Source: Aurifilum marmelostoma (lineage: Eukaryota > Ascomycota > Sordariomycetes > Diaporthales > Cryphonectriaceae). From it: DNA of 64,000 nt. The stretch is from the NCBI GenBank assembly GCA_027559495.1, contig JAMXSV010000003.1:2852001-2916000 (forward strand). The letters are read 5' to 3'. Shown here piece after piece: positions 21,375 to 33,390 of the stretch. The position numbers and the translations under genes were made by a program. Under the pieces are notes generated by a model. That model searched no databases and was not told the DNA's origin. It worked only from the letters and a program-made list of their open reading frames with translations. Position 1 is the first letter of the stretch. The number at the start of each line of letters is the position of its first letter.

Positions 21375-21809
21375 CTATTTGGCTCTCAAGTCGTCCTCTG
21401 TGGGTCCTATCAAAATGTTTGGGGGCGAAAACGGTGCTGGATTGGCAGTGCGGAACGTGTGCAACACCGTAAGGCGTTCTGACGAATCTTCGGGCTGTAG
21501 CTCTGCTATAGCTGACGAAGGGATAGTTGAAGTGTCAGAGGTCTGGTGAAGGACGTCAAAGCTCGGACGCCGCGCCGGCAGCCCACTCTCTGTATCCCTG
21601 AAGGTGAGGCCATACTGGCTTGAAGCTTTTCGTGAGTCGAAGACTGTGTTGAAAGTATCGATCGTCACTGGCTTGTCGCTACTTGTGTGGGCTTTGAGGG
21701 TGATGGTGAAAGCCTGGGTCCCCGACCTAGAAAGGGTCGGGCCGCTAGTATGTCCTTCGACGCAAATGACAGGTATCTTAGCAGCGATAGTATTGCCCAT
21801 GTTGACCAC
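21375..21809 (-). CDS. Hypothetical protein, 144 aa orphan frame
   Basis: Single open frame with sequence that looks protein-like: Ser/Thr-rich with alternating hydrophobic residues (GTQAFTITLKAHTSSDKPVT, then YGLTFRDTESGLPARRP), suggestive of a beta-sandwich. Internal Met at codon 4 could also start it. Similar in style to fungal proteins whose core reads as an Ig-like fold, but I cannot name a family. No signal peptide or membrane segment. It may be a fragment of a longer ancestral gene. Moderate to low confidence. Confidence 0.4.
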   Translation of the reverse strand: MVNMGNTIAAKIPVICVEGHTSGPTLSRSGTQAFTITLKAHTSSDKPVTIDTFNTVFDSRKASSQYGLTFRDTESGLPARRPSFDVLHQTSDTSTIPSSAIAELQPEDSSERLTVLHTFRTANPAPFSPPNILIGPTEDDLRAK

Positions 21810-24208
21810 TTAGTTGTCTCCCGAGGCTCGAGACCTCAAGTTCCAAGGTTGCTGAGGTGAAGGAAGCCTTTGGGTGTGGTGCCGTCGCTCGGTCTTGAAT
21901 TCAAGAGAGAGAAGTCATACACACACCTCGCAGGGGCCTAGAGTGCACATGTGATACGTGCTATTATAACCCATTCCATTTGTAGGTTGCAAAACAGATT
22001 ACTTGGAATAATGGTCGAAACGCCAAATCAAGAAGACTAGCATGTATGATTGAAAAGCCCGGGGTTAGGGTTACAAGGTGAAATATCCGCAATTCCAACG
22101 ATTGACGATCCACGGGCAGGGGAGCCAGCAGCCAGTGTCTGGATCTAGGGGAGCTAATTTGCTATTTTGTGCTCCGCCGTGACGGTGCTCGTAAAAGCGC
22201 AATGGATCATCATCATCAACCACGAACAGACCTCTCAGTCTTGCTGTGCAGGCAAGCTGCAGCACCGCATAACATTTGACCTGGTATCTGATCTCTCAAT
22301 GAACCAGCAACGCTGAGCGGCGTCTCGTATGAAATATGGTAGCCATAGCGGTGGATCCTTAACGAAATAAGACGCTGGTAGCCTAAATCAGCTTGACACC
22401 TCCGACCCCCTTGGCCACAGCAAACGAGGCTTGGCCGGATCTGGTGTGTCTGAAATGAGATGACCTCTCTTTACGGCACTGGAGAGATTCAGATCGGCTG
22501 TTGTCTAGACCTTTAGGGTCTACGTACTTTCTGGTTCTCAGGGAGAAAAGAGATTTGAAGTCACGACAAACACCTCACACTTTGGTCGGTCGGTCGCTTC
22601 GCGGCAAGACCCACCAAGAAATCCAGATTTACTGTACCACAATGAGGTCCCTCCCGGAGCATTCGTCCCCTTGTTTCCTCTTCTGCATATGTAAACGCAA
22701 GAGGGTGCAGTGGGATGACCTGCAAAGCCTCAGGGGTGATAATGCAAGAATGACTGTGGTACATCTGCGCCGTTAGAGCCCTCCCTCCAAGGTCAAAAAA
22801 ACCTTACTGTCCAATCAAACAAGACTGCTCTAGCGAGCAATCAATTGACGCTCATCTTGAGCCGCGCAACAGCACGCCAGGACTGGTCTGGCGCATTGCA
22901 TGGGCGCCATGATCGGGCGCCACACCAAATCCCAAAGATAATGCAGGGGGTTCGAGTCAAAAGGTCGGGTGGATTTACAGTAGTACCATATAGTAGCTCG
23001 CCCAAAAAGCCCCATCCCTAGGCCAAGATGCGCAAGAGGCCTTCCCAAAGGAGCAAGACCTTGTCCAACACTGACTGCACGGTGGTGTGTGCGCCCTGCA
23101 AGTGTTAGGGCCCGCGGGGGTGAGATCGCGCTATGGAGAACCCTTGCCGTGCCCCAGTTGGTGGTTCCAAGCCAGCAAATGGGTTAGTGCTGCGCCAAGG
23201 ACAGTTCAGTTGCAGCAGGTGAGGGAGGTTCATTCTTGCTTGCAGATCGTCCAGGGACAAGCAACATCCCGAGCGCGCCGTTCATCTCTGTTCGGACCTC
23301 CTCCTTCGTGCCTCATTACGGTCATGTGCATAGGAGATTTTTGCCCGTCTTCTTTCTACGCACTCCTCCATCCCACTTCATCCCTTCGACTTCCTTCCCC
23401 TCTTCTCTCATCCATCCTCACGCGTCCTCGGTGTCAATCTTCCCTCTCCTCCAGGGCAGATTCTCCTACAACACCATCACCTCCTTCTCCTCCTTCTCAC
23501 TTTCTCTTCTTTTTCTGGTAGCGTGCCTCTGCCTGCTTGCCTGTCTGCCTGGGTTTTCAAATGTGTTTCTGAGCAGCTCCTGGATTGTCAGGTCACTCTT
23601 GTGCCGACCTTTTGTTTTTCATCCTTTTTCCGTGTGTCTGTGTGCGTGTGTGGGTTTCGGATTCTCGCTCGGTGACCCTCTCGAAGACCCTTCCTCGGCT
23701 TGTTGCCCGCCGTTCACGTTCCAGTCTGTACAATAGCCACGGCAACCAGCATTTGCGTCATTCTGCTTTGTTGCTTGCTTGCTTCCCCTCCACTCGGCGA
23801 CAAGAAAGCGAAGCATAGATGACATTCAGCCTGTTCATATTATCGCCAACACACGCCGTACATAATTCTTAATACATAATATCTTGTCATCCGGCGCAAG
23901 AGAACCAACGTCAACATCCCGGACCAATATCCAGATCAATCCAGAACTTCACTGTTTCTTGGGGCTGGACAGGAACATCATTCACCACTCTTCACACCGG
24001 ATCTCAGGTCACTGGACAAGCAAACCCGGACACGAACCAGCAGTAGTAGCAGCAGCAGCAGCAGCCGCCAAGTTTCTCGTGGCAACCTCGGATCATCCAG
24101 TCGCTACAACTGATACATCGTGGAGACCTATCCTTCCTCCCCCTTCCCGCGTCTACTTCCCCCTCCTTTGTGTGGACTCGCAGGGCAACAGGTCGCAAGA
24201 ACGCCATT
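21810..24208. other. Long upstream region of the aspartyl protease gene
   Basis: About 2.4 kb without a supported gene. From about 23290 to 23520 the plus strand is strongly C/T-rich, a common feature upstream of fungal genes; a trinucleotide CAG tract lies at 24038-24066. The 5' UTR may be long or spliced. Confidence 0.5.
24038..24066. repeat. (CAG)n-type microsatellite
   Basis: Run of CAG/TAG triplets ending about 140 bp before the aspartyl protease start; likely in its 5' leader. Confidence 0.7.
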
Positions 24209-25978
24209 ATGCACCGTGCAGCTCTCGTACAGCTTCCACTATGGGCCACCCTTGTTCAAGCATTCTTTCCATACATCCCGAACTATGCTTGCAACAAGTA
24301 TCATGCTTGTGACGGGCAAGACAAGAGGGACCTGCCGGCGAGTGAGCTTGACAGTGTCCCAGTCGAGCCGGATGCTGGGCACGTCGCCGACCTGTTGACG
24401 TTCAAGCTTTCCCAGAGATCATCACAGGTAAGTGAAGACGCGTTATATCTGGCAGGCTGTTTCCAACCCATTCCAACCAAGCTGACTGGCGGGGGGAACC
24501 ACAGAGCAACCAAGATCCAGCCGCTGCCGCAGCACGACAAGCAGAACTTCTGAGACGAAAGTACGAGTTCGGCGGATTCGTGGGTTTCTCACCACCACCA
24601 ACGCCCGCTAGCTCCCAGGCACAAGACAAGCGCGACAACACCTTCTCTGTTATGACCGCAGCAGAACCCACAGCGAGCAACAGCGTCGGGCTCGACCAGG
24701 ACGGATCAGACATCTCCTATTTTATCGAGGCCAAGATCGGCTCGGGCGAGGAGTCGCTGTACATGCTGTGCGATACCGGCGCGGGCACCACCTGGATCAT
24801 GAGCTCGGACTGCGACTCCAAGGCCTGCGGGGAGCACACGACCTGGGATCCGTCCAGCTCGACGTCATACAAGGCGACCGGGAAGACGTTTGAGATTGCT
24901 TACGGTACTGGATCGGTCGAGGGAGACCTCGCAGAAGATACGGTCTCGATCGGCTCTGCAAAGGTCACCATGTCGTTTGGTGTGGCCAACACCACCTCGA
25001 CCGATTTTGAGCACTTCGCCTTCGACGGTATCCTCGGCATGTCAATGGCAAATGGGGCCTCGGACAACTTCATGCAGACCGTGAAGTCGGATGGTGTCCT
25101 TCCGTCCAATGTCTTCAGTGTCGACCTCAACAGGGCCGAAGACGGCACCAACACGGGAGAGCTCACCTTTGGCGGTACAGACTCGAGCAAGTACACGGGC
25201 GATATCACGTACACGTCGGTGGACAGCTCGGCAGATGGAGCCTGGGCCATCCCAATCGACAACATGGGTTTCAATGGCGATGAGGCTGGGGTTACGGACA
25301 TCCTGGCATATATCGACACTGGCACGACATATGCATTTGGTCCCTCGGACAACGTGGCAGCCCTCCACGCGCTGATCCCGGGCGCAAGCAGCACAGACAA
25401 TGTGACCTTTACTGCTCCCTGCGACACGGACCTGCCCATCACTGTCACCTTCTCCGGAGTCAGCCACACCGTCTCCGTCAAGGACTGGCTGTCGGACCCG
25501 TCGGACAACGACGTCTGCACGAGCAACTTCTACGGGCGTGAGGTGATTACGGGCGCCTTCCTGCTGGGTGATGTCTTCTTGAAGAATGTATACACTGTTT
25601 TCGATGCAGACGAGTCGCGGATTGGTATGGCCCACCACCCGCCCACCCACAGAATCTCCCAGCTCAATTTCTTCTGAATTATTCGCTGACATCGATCTTT
25701 CTCTAGGTTTTGCGTCCAAGACGAGCTCGACGTCGACAACCACCTCTGCGAGCTCATCATCAACATCGACATCATCATCCTCGGCATCGACCAGCGCTGG
25801 CAGCACCACAGCCGGCAGCACGACCGGCACCACATCAGCAGTGGCAGAGTCAGCTGGTGCTACCAAAACATCATCAATCGCAACCTCGGCGGCAGCACCC
25901 AGGACTGGAATCCAGCCGGCACACTACTACACAGCAACGACACTCTGTATAATTTCTGCATTGGCGTCGATAGCATAG
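24209..25978 (+). CDS. Secreted, GPI-anchor-type pepsin-like aspartyl protease
   Basis: Family A1 endopeptidase, probably at the cell surface. Exons 24209-24427, 24505-25624 and 25707-25978 give 536 aa. The N-terminus MHRAALVQLPLWATLVQAFF is signal-peptide-like, followed by YACNKYHAC and a pro-region. The first catalytic motif CDTGAG has Asp near residue 163; the second, YIDTGTT, has Asp near 344. The flap region is EIAYGTGSVEG, with the usual FDGILGMS and a C-terminal GAFLLGDVFLKNVYTVFD. After the catalytic domain comes a Ser/Thr-rich linker of about 70 residues and a final hydrophobic stretch (YTATTLCIISALASIA), the layout of GPI-anchored proteases such as Aspergillus OpsB/CtsD types. DTGAG is a variant of the usual DTGS motif and is seen in this subgroup. 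Introns are 77 and 82 nt. Confidence 0.9.
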
Positions 25979-26815
25979 CAGCCGCACTGCAGTCACAAGG
26001 ATGACTTCTCTTTTTCTCTAAACAACGTCTCGCTGTAACGGGCGAGGTGGATCATGATAGAAAAGAAAGGGCATCATAGCATTTTGTTTTTGAATTGCAT
26101 GATAGATACCCCAGCACCTTGACCGAAAGAAAAAGCGTCGAGAGGCACAGCAAAAGGGGCGTAGAAAAACCCCCCAAGACTTTGTATATAGGATTTCCTG
26201 CTTATAAAGTAGTATAATAATTCGCCGCCCTTTCGAGCGACAAAGCAAAAGATTGGGCTTTCAATTTAGGACAAGGCCGTCAAGGCCTCGTGGACATGTG
26301 AACAATGCAATCTTCAGGTCCTTCCGTGCCCCCCCGCCCCCTTACATAGTAATCATGTACCGCTGCTATTACACCCCATATCCGGTGTGCAATGGGCTTC
26401 GGTAGTGGAGCCCCGGGGCGGTTCCTGGCCCCGGGCGCCCGGGGGTCTGGGCCTGGACTTAGACCTGGACCTGCATTGTAGCCTTTCTTAGCCGCAGCGG
26501 TTCCTGACCTTGTATATGAATAGCAGACCAGAGGTTCATCCTCATCATCATCGTCGTAAGCTCAGCACCCATACACGTGGTAATTTTTGGAAACGCTGAC
26601 GACTCTTGTTTTCCCATTCTCATCCTCCCTCTTGCCTTTTACTTTTCCTTTCTTGCTCTACCAGCCCTCCTGATCCATCTCGACGGGACTCGAGCAAAGC
26701 CACCGATACGAACGACATTCCTGCCCCCTTCCTCGTCGTCCTCTCGTCGGCCTCCCCCCTCCTCCGTCCTAACTCTCGAAAATGAGCACGCAGTAGCAGT
26801 CACTATTCCCACAAA
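25979..26815. other. Intergenic
   Basis: No supported gene. A GC-rich, partly palindromic stretch lies at 26400-26460. Confidence 0.5.
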
Positions 26816-28997
26816 ATGGCCAAGGCCAGATCGCAAACCCCAGACCATCGCGCCGACTCGGGCGCTGGCGCCGCGAGCACACAGGCGCCCGCAGCTGAGA
26901 ACATGGGCCTCCTGTCGGCAGAGGCAGAGGCAGAGGCGGCGGCGGCGGCGGCAGAAGAAGAAGACTACGACCAGAGCGGCAGCAGCATACCACCACAAAC
27001 AGCAGACAGCATAGGGCAAAATGGGCGGGCGGTGGCAGGGCCGCCAATGAACGGGAGAAAGATCAAGTCTGCCGTCAGGACATCCTCGTTCACAGGGGGG
27101 CGGAGAATCCCCAGCAGCAGCCTTCCCCTCGAGCCCGCCGGACCGCACGCCGAGGACTCCCCAGCGCGTGCGCTTTGACCCGAACCCGACGATCCTGCAC
27201 GGCCTTACGCCCAACGGCACGGCGACGACCAGCTTCGACACGATGCGGACGAGCGAGGAGCGCGACAGCATTGACGGCCTCGACTTCGAACTCGATGACG
27301 ACGACGATGACTACCATGACAACGGGGCCGGGCAGCACAGGCGGCCGCTGCTCACGGGAATCGAGGCGCCCTCGGTGGCGCTGGCCAACAGTCCCTGGGC
27401 TGCCGAGTTCGAGGACGTACACAGCTGGGCCGAGTCAGAGAGGCAGCGGCCCAAGTCGGGCTTGCGCAGCGCCTTCATGAACATGGCCAACAGCATCATC
27501 GGCGCAGGCATCATCGGGCAGCCATACGCCTTCCGGCAGGCGGGCCTGCTGACTGGCATCATCCTGCTGGTCGGGCTCACCATCGTCGTGGACTGGACCA
27601 TCTGCCTGATCGTGGTGAATAGCAAGCTGTCGGGCGCCAACAGCTTCCAGGGCACCGTCGAGAAGTGCTTTGGCCGTAGCGGGCTCATCGCCATCAGCCT
27701 TGCCCAGTGGCTATTTGCGTTTGGCGGCATGGTTGCGTTTGGCGTGGTCGTGGGCGATACTATACCGCATGTCCTGGCGGCGGTCTGGCCGGGCTTGAGG
27801 GACATCCCGATCTTGGGGCTGTTGACCGACAGGAGGGCGGCCATTGTGGTGTTCATCCTGGGCATCAGCTTTCCTCTGACGCTCTATCGAGATATAGCGA
27901 AGGTACGCCGTCTCCCAGCCCGTGGACGAGACTTTGAAGCAGAGGGGAGTGTCCGGAGACTGACCTGGAAGAATATTACAGCTCGCGAAAGCCAGCACGC
28001 TCGCCCTGATTAGCATGATGATCATTCTGATCACGGTGGTCGTCCAGGGCATCCTGACGCCCACGACAGAGCGCGGATCGTTCAGCACACCCCTTCTCAC
28101 CATCAACTCAGGCATTTTCCAGGCCATCGGTGTGATCTCTTTCGGTGCGTCTACATGTCTCTTAAATTCAAGTTGGACTCTTCTATGTGGTCCCAAGATG
28201 ACAAACAGACCGTACTGTCTGTCTCTTGTCTCTCTCTCTCTCTCTCTCTCTCTAACAGCATCTTCCCTTCTCAGCTTTCGTATGCCACCATAATTCTCTC
28301 CTAATATACGGATCCCTCAAGACGCCCACCATCGACCGCTTCAGCAAGGTGACGCATTTTTCGACGGGCGTGTCCATGCTGGCCTGCATGCTCAGTGCGC
28401 TCGCGGGTTTCCTCACCTTTGGCGACCGGACCCTCGGCAACGTTCTCAACAACTTCCCAGCCGACAACGCCATGGTGAACCTGGCGCGGCTCTGCTTTGG
28501 TCTCAACATGCTCACCACTCTCCCGCTCGAGGCCTTTGTGTGCCGCGAGGTCATGCTCAACTACTATTTTCCGGGCGAACCTTTCAACATGAACATGCAC
28601 CTCATCCTCAGCACCAGCCTGGTCGTTAGCGCCATGGTTCTGAGCTTGGCCACGTGTGACCTGGGGTCTGTCTTCGAGCTCGTCGGCGCCACCAGCGCGT
28701 GTGCTATGGCGTATATACTGCCGCCCTTATGTTATATCAAGCTGACGAGCCGTTCGTGGAAAACGTACATGGCCATGGCGGTTGTGGCTTTTGGGTGTTG
28801 TGTCATGGTCATTAGTACCTTCCAGGCTGTGGGAAAGATGATAAAAGGTGAGTGAGCTCCTCCTTCGTGCCCTGATGACTTCTCGACCACCAGTCCACCT
28901 ACCAAAAACAGAGAGACGGGCTTGTCATGAAGCACTTACTGACCGTTCTTCATATTTTCTCTTTCCAGGTGAGGGAGGAGTGACGCAATGTATGTAG
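26816..28997 (+). CDS. Vacuolar-type amino-acid transporter (AVT/SLC38-like), with a frame slip
   Basis: Amino acid/auxin permease family, likely vacuolar membrane. Exons 26816-27902, 27982-28144, 28275-28847 and 28969-28997. The N-terminus is a long hydrophilic region with Ala/Glu and Asp tracts. The transporter core starts SAFMNMANSIIGAGIIGQPY, the hallmark first helix, and continues with about ten more membrane segments, including GLTIVVDWTICLIVVNSK and AFVCHHNSLLIYGSLKTPT (joined across the second intron). The last intron splits a Gly codon; the end is GEGGVTQCM, which I recall as usual in the fungal family. Exons sum to 1852 nt, one too many. The frame breaks at a run of six G (27095-27100): with five G, the Ser/Pro-rich segment leads straight into TPRTPQRVRFDPNPT. 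About 616 aa when intact. AATAAA lies 80 bp past the stop. Confidence 0.85.
28229..28253. repeat. (TC)n microsatellite in an intron
   Basis: About 12 TC units inside the second transporter intron (28145-28274), forming an extended pyrimidine tract shortly before the acceptor. Confidence 0.85.
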
Positions 28998-29077
28998 AAT
29001 AACTTATAGAGGCTCATATGGCCCAGGCAGGCCTTTGGAAGTTCAGGGCCCCAGACCTAGTAGACGTAGAAGAGAAG

Positions 29078-29083
29078 AATAAA
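29078..29083 (+). terminator. Candidate polyadenylation signal of the transporter gene
   Basis: AATAAA 80 bp after the stop codon; canonical hexamer at a reasonable distance. Not tested. Confidence 0.4.
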
Positions 29084-30131
29084 GTCTTGGATAGGGCTGA
29101 GAGCCCCTATCGTGTGTCCATTCCACATACGACTCTGGAAGGCCAATATCACGCATAATTTGCCTCTATTCTTGTTTGTATAGGCTAGGGATGGTATCAT
29201 ATACGTAGGTGGAGGAGAGCCCCCCATATATATCTACGGGGTAAATCACACGAGGTCCTCTCGTCATCGTCACACTACATGAGCTGATGTCTGTCCCACA
29301 TACATCCAACGAGATCTTGTCTCTTCTCTGTCTCCACCTCGAGGCAATGATTTCTGAACGCTCTGCAGGCCCTGTGGACAACAAGACAGCCAGCCTGTCG
29401 ACCCGATCAACAACTATGTCACCGGGTCGAAATTGAACTCGGTGCAATTCCCAGCTCCCAAAAGAGGCAAACAGCTCTTCTGTACTCCTACCCCACCCCC
29501 CACCCCCTCTTCTATCCTTCCGTTTCCCCTTTGTGTTATAATACTTACAGCTATACATGACTGATAAAGAGTGATAAGGGCCATATAGTTCAACAAGTCA
29601 GTCCTCGTACTTGAATGATATTTATCTAGCCTCTTCCTACGAGACAGTCCAGGCAGGGTAGGGCCAGCATGTGATTAATCTAAATCAGAACCTTATACCA
29701 GATCCTCCAGGATCATTGTGATCAACGCGCTCCTCCCAGCGAAACATGTAGCGGCGCATGAGTAGTAGCAGCAAGCCCAAGTCACTGGTCATGCCATGCG
29801 GGCAGGGTCCCGTGGGGGTTATGCACCTCGCCCACGCCCACTAAACCGGACCCTACTACAGCAGCCACACAAAGCATGTCCATATGACCTCCTGCAGCAA
29901 GGCTTCCCGCCCTCCCCCTTCTAAGATGGATCGGGGGTGTCATTCGCTCTACCATATGCACACACTCTCAGTTCCAGATAAGAAGAGCAAAAGAACACAT
30001 CTGCTCAATGTACAAGTTCCAATTCTGACTGTGCCTTGTAAAACTCGGCACGGGACTGAGGGGGGTGGGAGGGGGAGGGGTTCCATCCAGGCTGCAGGGC
30101 AAGCCTACCCTATTCACTCCATTCACTTGCT

Positions 30132-30138
30132 TATAAAA
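30132..30138 (+). promoter_or_regulatory. TATA box of the small CxxC gene
   Basis: Perfect TATAAAA about 205 bp before the ATG at 30340, followed by a pyrimidine-rich start region and then an A-rich leader of roughly 170 nt. This layout is typical of highly expressed or inducible fungal genes. Confidence 0.6.
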
Positions 30139-30339
30139 ACCCCGCTTCCCACTCGCTCGCACCTGTCCACATCTCGTTCTGTCTCCCACGATTCACACCA
30201 CCCCACCTGAAAACACATCACTTTTCTTCACATAACCAACGCACTTACCTCTCTGACAAAAGGGGAAAAAGGAATATCCATCCAGATTCACAGCTAAAGG
30301 AGAAAACAAGGGAACTTACACCCCAGACCAGCCATCATC

Positions 30340-30580
30340 ATGCACGGACAACAGTGCCCCAAGTGCGGTGCCGCTGGCGCTGATACCTCCAAGACCTGCT
30401 CGTCCTGCGGAGCCGTCAGTGTTTTATTACTCCCTCTCCCTCCAAAACTATGCCCTTTCTCTGTCCCATCGTCGACTTCCCACAGTCCCTTCTCTTTTGG
30501 AACGATTCGACAAAGGACATAGCATAGCTGAAGACTATGCGGAGGCTGACACACCTTCAATTTAGTCCTGTCCCGCCTAA
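30340..30580 (+). CDS. 29-residue CxxC-CxxC peptide gene, two exons
   Basis: Exon 1 (30340-30414) encodes MHGQQCPKCGAAGADTSK then TCSSCGA. After a 151-nt intron (gtcagt...tttag) the second exon (30566-30580) adds SCPA and a stop. The peptide has five cysteines in a CxxC-10-CxxC-3-C arrangement, suggesting a metal-binding mini zinc ribbon or metallothionein-like peptide; this is inference. GTCAGT is an unusual donor, but the CIT1 gene in this window uses the same one. Without splicing the frame runs to 60 codons of low-quality sequence; another acceptor near 30485 would give a different tail without the fifth Cys. A strong TATA box and long leader support a real, well expressed gene. No family name can be assigned. 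Confidence 0.55.
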
Positions 30581-32159
30581 GCAGACATCATCTGCGAAGA
30601 TCAACAACCAGTCTGGAAATGAGATGTTCTCCTGTCTGGACAGAAGGCTCTGACTTGCGCGAAAAAAAGAAGTTGGATGGTCTCTCCCTTTCTCTCTTTT
30701 CTTTTCTTTTCCGTCCTTCTCGTCATCAGATGAGTATTTTCGTTGTGTGATTATGGTGGATGGCTAGTGACTGTCTAGGTTTGAGACATGCAGCAAGTGG
30801 ATGATGGCTCGGTACTATATACACAATTCCTTGCGTGGCTTTGAGCAATGATTGTAGGAATGAATGACTATCTTTGTTGTTGCTATTCAAGCAGCTGAGG
30901 AGTTCATTGGTCTGCTTGATTATCCCACCTGTCTTGCTAACATTGTGTCTGCCACGCGCCTGTTCCATCTACTAGTAGTGCCTTGATCTACTAAAAGGAA
31001 GATAAACTCGCGATTTGATCTGTCAACGTCCCTAGATGACTTCCTCAAATACTCATCGCACTGTTTCCGAGTTGGTCAAATATTTCCAAGGGCTCGCCAA
31101 TAGTCATCTGTCTCAAGTTCATGCAGGGAGCAGTCAAAACAAGAGGATTACCAAGAGATTAGAGACAAGTTGACTGATATTGTACACAAGATGTATCCCA
31201 TCACTCGCAATAGACATCTGTACCGCGAGAGGAGGGCTACCTCATGGGCACCCAGGCCCGCCTCTCCAGCCCAAAAGGTAGAGAGGAAATGAGGTGGCAC
31301 GACAATGACAGAACACAGTAGCCTGTTTAAATTATCAAGAAGGAAAAGGAGCTCGCAAGAGAAACAAGAAATAATGGAAAACAAAGACCACACAGAGCTG
31401 GATAAAGATTCCAGCAACCAAAGAGGTCGTACGCAAACAGATACCATTCCCTCCGCCTGTGTTCTCCCTGCTTCAGTCCCTTCACTCCCCACCTCTCTCA
31501 ATTTCCTCTCTCTTTCTCTGTGCAATGTCAGTTAAGAAGGAATGACGGAAGAGCTGGCGGAGATGAGGAGGAATTCGACCGCTCCCAGACGAAAGGCCAA
31601 GAGGTATTTACGAGCAGAGCCTCCTGGGCGTGACAAAGAACCACCCTTGCGTTGTACCGATGGACGCCCACCACGCACACACACAACACAGCTGCTCTTG
31701 TCTCTGGTTTCTTGATCCCTTCCAGCACGCACGACAAGCATCACGAACAACCGTTGTCCGTCCAGACCACGCCGCAGTCAGATTTAGAAGGACGACTTCG
31801 CTGTTTCCTGATCCTAATTTGCAGAGATAACTGTTCCCCTGCCATATAACTGTCCCAAACAAAGATGACACGCCGGTCCAATGAAGATAGATAATGCGCG
31901 GTAACGTTTCTGAGGCGTACCGAGCAGGACGGATGACGACCACGGCCGATAATATTAACGCCAGCCGAGAGACAACAAAGAGAGACGCCCGACCGGCACC
32001 TTTCTAAGACATCATGACATCTTTCCAGTCACCGTCTGCGGGGATCCGAGGCTACCCATGAACGAGAGAGGTGGAAGTCTGAACAATGCCGCATTATAGT
32101 GCCGGACACAGCTCCGGCGAATAGGAGCCGTCATGGGGGACAATGAAGCTGCAAGGCCC
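30581..32159. other. Intergenic
   Basis: About 1.6 kb, no supported gene. 3' sequences of the CxxC gene and RHO1 face each other here. Confidence 0.5.
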
Positions 32160-33390
32160 TTAGAGGACCAGGCACTTGTGCTTCTTGCTGCCGCCTTTCC
32201 GCTGCAGCAGGGCGGCACGCGTGGCGTGCTCAAACACCTCTCGGACACCCTCGTTGGTCTTGGCCGAGCACTCCAGGTACTTGTATGCACCAATCTTCTT
32301 ACGGACCTCCTCGCCCTGTTTGAAATAGAGATCGCAGTCAGTCACCTGGGTGCCTTTCTCACTCGGCGTCCAGAAGCCACGCATGTGCGGGTAGTGCACG
32401 AGACACGGCCTTCTCTGGCGGCCATTTTGACCTTTGACGCCAAATTGGCAGGTAGAAGGGGTGGAGGGGGTCTCTTGGCGGAAGAGGGCAAGAGGGCTCA
32501 GAGATTTAACAACGAACATACCTCCTCAGGGGTGACTGGCTTCTGGCTGGTCTTACGCAGCTCCTCGATAGTCTTGTTGTCGTAGCGCAGGTCCTTCTTG
32601 CAGCCGACGAGGATGATGGGCAGACCCTGACAGAAGTGAAGAACCTCAGAAATCCACTACAAAGGGTGTCGGTGTTAGCAGACGGCGTTATCGCAGGTAT
32701 GATATGCAGGGGGACAGAGCTGTCAAGAGGCTAACCTTCTCCTGCACGTTGTCCAAGGAATCGGGGGAATCGACAGCAAAGCAGATGAGGATGACATGGG
32801 AGTCAGGGTATGAGAGGGGACGGAGACGGTCGTAATCCTCCTGGCCGGCGGTATCCCATAGTGCCAGCTCGACGTGCTTGCCATCGACCTCGACATCGGC
32901 AACATAGTTTTCGAAAACGGTAGGCACGTAGACCTGGTGACATTGTTAGACATGTGATCTTGACATGATTGGTGCGCAAAAAATGTAACCATAATCGCTG
33001 GGCAGGATTGGCTGGGAGATCAGGATGGAACTGGTGGTGGAGGGATATTGGTGATTGTGGCTGTGGGTCGTAGAGTGGATTGCCTTCGCGATGAGGCACG
33101 TTCGGATAGATAGTGAGGAAGAAGATGAGGATGATTTCGGCGCAGCTGAGACGGCGGGTCTCTTACCTCAGGGAAGGTGCCCTTGGAGAAGACACTGGCA
33201 ATCGTGGTCAGCAGGATGATGGCAATGGAGATGATAGCCTCTTGAGGTGTCGACAAGGGGATGGATCTGGTTGAATGCCCGGGTCCGGCAGGAGAAGGGG
33301 GGAGGGGGTCGACAAGACTCACATCAACAGACACGTTTTACCACAGGCACCGTCACCGACAATGACCAGCTTTCGGCGGAGTTCAGCCAT
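32160..33390 (-). CDS. RHO1: Rho1 small GTPase
   Basis: Rho-family switch controlling beta-1,3-glucan synthase, Pkc1 signalling and actin polarity at the plasma membrane. Minus-strand exons: 33390-33323, 33194-33167, 32933-32736, 32656-32522 and 32315-32160; 585 nt, 194 aa. Seen: P-loop GDGACGKT (residues about 12-19), switch I effector region VYVPTVFENYVADVEVDGK, switch II DTAGQEDYDRLRPLSYPD, GCKKDLR, ECSAKTNEGVREVFEHATR, a poly-Lys stretch (KGGSKKHK) and the CAAX box CLVL, which predicts geranylgeranylation. The first exons are tiny, exon 2 being 28 nt. Introns are 79-233 nt; all phases close. VDGKHVELALWD distinguishes Rho1 from Cdc42 and Rac. Confidence 0.96.

Larger units (their letters stand above)
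28998..30339. other. Intergenic, with promoter of the small CxxC gene
   Basis: No other gene seen. The 3' end holds a TATA box and a long A/C-rich leader leading to the start at 30340. Confidence 0.5.

Noticed and set aside
22060..22075. Telomere-like ggttagggtta
   Set aside because: Under two repeat units, inside ordinary sequence.
22940..22960. tRNA B-box-like ggttcgagtc
   Set aside because: Flanks do not fold into a cloverleaf and there is no A box upstream.
26400..26460. GC-rich palindromic stretch before the transporter
   Set aside because: Short runs of CCCGGG-type sequence without a stable single hairpin or context.
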